A stretch of DNA of 64,000 bases, from the NCBI GenBank assembly GCA_014652975.1, contig BMZV01000004.1, forward strand, positions 124,001 through 188,000, given 5' to 3'. This DNA is from Kocuria marina (lineage in GTDB: Bacteria; Actinomycetota; Actinomycetes; Actinomycetales; Micrococcaceae). Positions within the stretch are counted from its first letter, which is position 1. The number at the start of each line of letters is the position of its first letter. The notes under the pieces are model-generated. The model ran no database searches, had not been told where the DNA came from, and saw nothing but the letters and a program-made list of their open reading frames with translations. Below, piece by piece: positions 62,397-64,000 of the stretch. A program made the position numbers and the translations under genes.

Positions 62397-64000
62397 ATGC
62401 AGTTGAGTCTCCGGATCACGTGGGCCGGTTCTGGCGTGGTCCACACTGCGCACCTCACCGCCGCATCGGGTGCGCGCGGGGCGGACCTGCGCGCCGAACT
62501 CGCCCGACTCCTGGGGACGCCGTGCACCGCCGTGGTCTCGGGCGTCGATCTCGCGGCCGCGCGCGTGGGCACCCCGCCCCTGACGGATGGTGCCACGGTG
62601 GTCCTGACCCCGGAGGCACGGACCCTCGACGACGCGGACGTGCCGGCCGGGCCCGCTCGGGCCTCGACGCCGGGTCCCCCATCCCCGGTCGTGCCGCTCG
62701 CGGATTCACAGGAGACCGCGTATCTCGTGGCCGTGGAGGGCGTCGGGGTGGGAACGCGCTTCCCGCTGGCCCGCGGAACGCATCAGCTCGGCCTCACGCC
62801 CCACGAGCCACGATTGCTCCCCGCGTCGCAGCTACGGAAAGATCCCGCCCACCCGACCCTGATCATGGATGACGTGGGCCTGCGGGTGCTCCCGGGAGGC
62901 GCAGCACTGCGGCACGGCGACCGGGTCCGCGTGCGGGCGGACGGTCGCGCGTGCACCCTGCGGGTCTCGTTCCCCCCGGCGCACACCGAGGACCTGGCCT
63001 GGCCGGATCCGGCGGTGCCCTCGGCAGGATTCACCGCCCAGGAGGCGGATCCGGCCCACCCCTTGCGTGTGGATTCCCCCGCGGTCGGGAAGTCCCGGAT
63101 CGCCCTGATCACGGGTCTGCTCCCCCTCCTGGCCGGGATCGGTATCGCGGTGGTCACCCACTGGTGGTTCTTCCTGGTCTTCAGTGCCCTTGGTGCGGTC
63201 ACGTCCGCGGTGGGTTGGTTCGGCGAGCGCGGCGCGCGGCGCGATCATCGACGTCGCCTGGCCGCGGCACTCCAACGGGACCTGCGCCGCTGTGAGAAGG
63301 CGGCGCCGTCGGCCGCGGAGATCGTGGCGCGCGGCCGGGCGGTGCGCAGCCCGTCCCGGAGTGACGGCGGCGGACCCCGCCCGGCCACCGCACTGTCCCA
63401 TGACGCCACAACGCCCGGACGGATCGGCGCCCCTGCTGAGCGGACACATCGGTGGGTCCGGCTGGGTCACGCGGCACGGTCCGCGCACATCGTCGGTGAC
63501 CGTGCGACGGCGCCTCGCGCGGCATTCCACTCCCACGCTCCCGTGTTACTGGATCTGGCGGGGATTGGCAGCCTGACCCTGGTTCTCGACCGGGAACGCG
63601 CGGAGGGTGTTCTCCATGCCCTGGCCGTGCAGTTGTTCACGGGGCACGCGGCGCTCGCCGCATTGCGCGTGTCCCCGGGCATCACATGGCGCCCGCCCGT
63701 GGCCCACGATCTGCTCGCAGCACCCCGCGAGAATCCCACGGCCTCTTCACCGGACCGGGACGTCGCGCTGGAGGTCGTGACACCGGCGTGGGCCGCCACC
63801 GCGCCGGCCACGCCCGGGACGCTTCGCATCATCGTGACGGCAGACCCGGAGGGTGCCCCCGGGGACACCGTCGTCACCGCGGGACCGGACGGCCTGCGGC
63901 TCAGCAGCCGAGTGGTCCATGCCGTTCCGGGGCTTGCGGAGACCGGGCGCGGGACGCACCTCGCGTTCACCCCGGACACCGTGACCTTCGACACCGCAGA
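62397..64000 (+). CDS. EssC/EccC-like FtsK-family ATPase, type VII secretion (partial, 3' end missing)
   Basis: An open frame of 534 codons from ATG 62397 (MQLSLRITWAGSG) runs through the window end without a stop; an in-frame TGA at 62385 fixes the start. Residues 1-190 look like two beta-rich FHA-like regions, as in EssC. Two membrane segments follow at about 235-275 (IALITGLLPLLAGIGIAVV and a second). After them comes RGARRDHRRRLAAALQRDL and the stretch HAPVLLDLAGIGSLTLVLDR to LHALAVQLFTGHAALAALR, which matches the pre-ATPase region of EssC-type proteins. The P-loop domains would lie beyond 64 kb. Divergent from a GT4 gene. Confidence 0.72.
   Translation, partial: MQLSLRITWAGSGVVHTAHLTAASGARGADLRAELARLLGTPCTAVVSGVDLAAARVGTPPLTDGATVVLTPEARTLDDADVPAGPARASTPGPPSPVVPLADSQETAYLVAVEGVGVGTRFPLARGTHQLGLTPHEPRLLPASQLRKDPAHPTLIMDDVGLRVLPGGAALRHGDRVRVRADGRACTLRVSFPPAHTEDLAWPDPAVPSAGFTAQEADPAHPLRVDSPAVGKSRIALITGLLPLLAGIGIAVVTHWWFFLVFSALGAVTSAVGWFGERGARRDHRRRLAAALQRDLRRCEKAAPSAAEIVARGRAVRSPSRSDGGGPRPATALSHDATTPGRIGAPAERTHRWVRLGHAARSAHIVGDRATAPRAAFHSHAPVLLDLAGIGSLTLVLDRERAEGVLHALAVQLFTGHAALAALRVSPGITWRPPVAHDLLAAPRENPTASSPDRDVALEVVTPAWAATAPATPGTLRIIVTADPEGAPGDTVVTAGPDGLRLSSRVVHAVPGLAETGRGTHLAFTPDTVTFDTA

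Overview
This is chromosomal DNA from a high-GC actinobacterium. Gene content and protein sequence point to the Micrococcaceae, most probably Kocuria or a close relative. Supporting features are the compact argS-lysA-hom-thrC-thrB-rho-prfA-prmC run, a Rho with a huge Arg/Asn/Asp-rich insert, a 24-codon bL37 gene, a fused 2-oxoglutarate enzyme (Kgd), SigR/RsrA, and a tmRNA tag ending TDFALAA. The genus is inference; no database was searched.

Layout. 1-11.3 kb (minus): aspartate-family amino acid synthesis, arginyl-tRNA synthetase, Rho, RF1 and its methyltransferase. 11.4 kb: tRNA-Arg(CCG). 11.6-14.9 kb (minus): a small membrane protein and a three-gene ABC importer. 15.0-19.1 kb (plus): HrpA-type helicase. 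19.2-24.6 kb: HIT protein, metallo-beta-lactamase-fold protein, a zinc-uptake regulator (Zur type) with a lipid-kinase-like gene, and the convergent znuACB zinc importer with a good Zur box. 24.7-30.4 kb: GuaB1-like enzyme and divergent kgd. 30.5-36.5 kb: SGNH hydrolase, bL37, divergent sigR-rsrA and a DoxX-like gene, then aroA-rsgA-hisN. 36.6-42.2 kb: DUF4190 protein, ssrA (tmRNA), an ABC-F ATPase, smpB and prfB, a concentration of ribosome-rescue and termination genes. 42.2-43.8 kb: glgC, an overlooked 53-residue Arg-rich protein with a perfect terminator, and a degenerate 17-bp tandem repeat. 44.0-48.8 kb (minus): a Tad pilus operon. 48.9-52.1 kb: an accessory patch with a VOC protein, a MerR/TipAS-like regulator under a MerR-type operator, a frameshifted IS481-family transposase and fragments of a DUF3800 gene. 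52.2-62.2 kb: surface polysaccharide genes, namely DUF2304, a GT2, a DUF6541-like membrane protein, the Wzm/Wzt exporter, GlfT2-like galactofuranosyltransferase, UDP-galactopyranose mutase and a GT4. 62.4-64.0 kb (plus): the 5' part of an EssC/EccC-like FtsK-family ATPase of a type VII secretion system, running off the window.

How it fits together. Most of the window is conserved housekeeping sequence in tight operons with ATGA/GTGA overlaps. Several genes (argS, guaB1, probably hrpA and the VOC gene) have a -10 hexamer so close to the start codon that the mRNA is probably leaderless. The most notable parts are the galactofuranan synthesis/export locus, the ssrA/ABC-F/smpB/prfB cluster, the small Arg-rich gene with the repeat array behind it, and the possible type VII secretion locus at the right edge.
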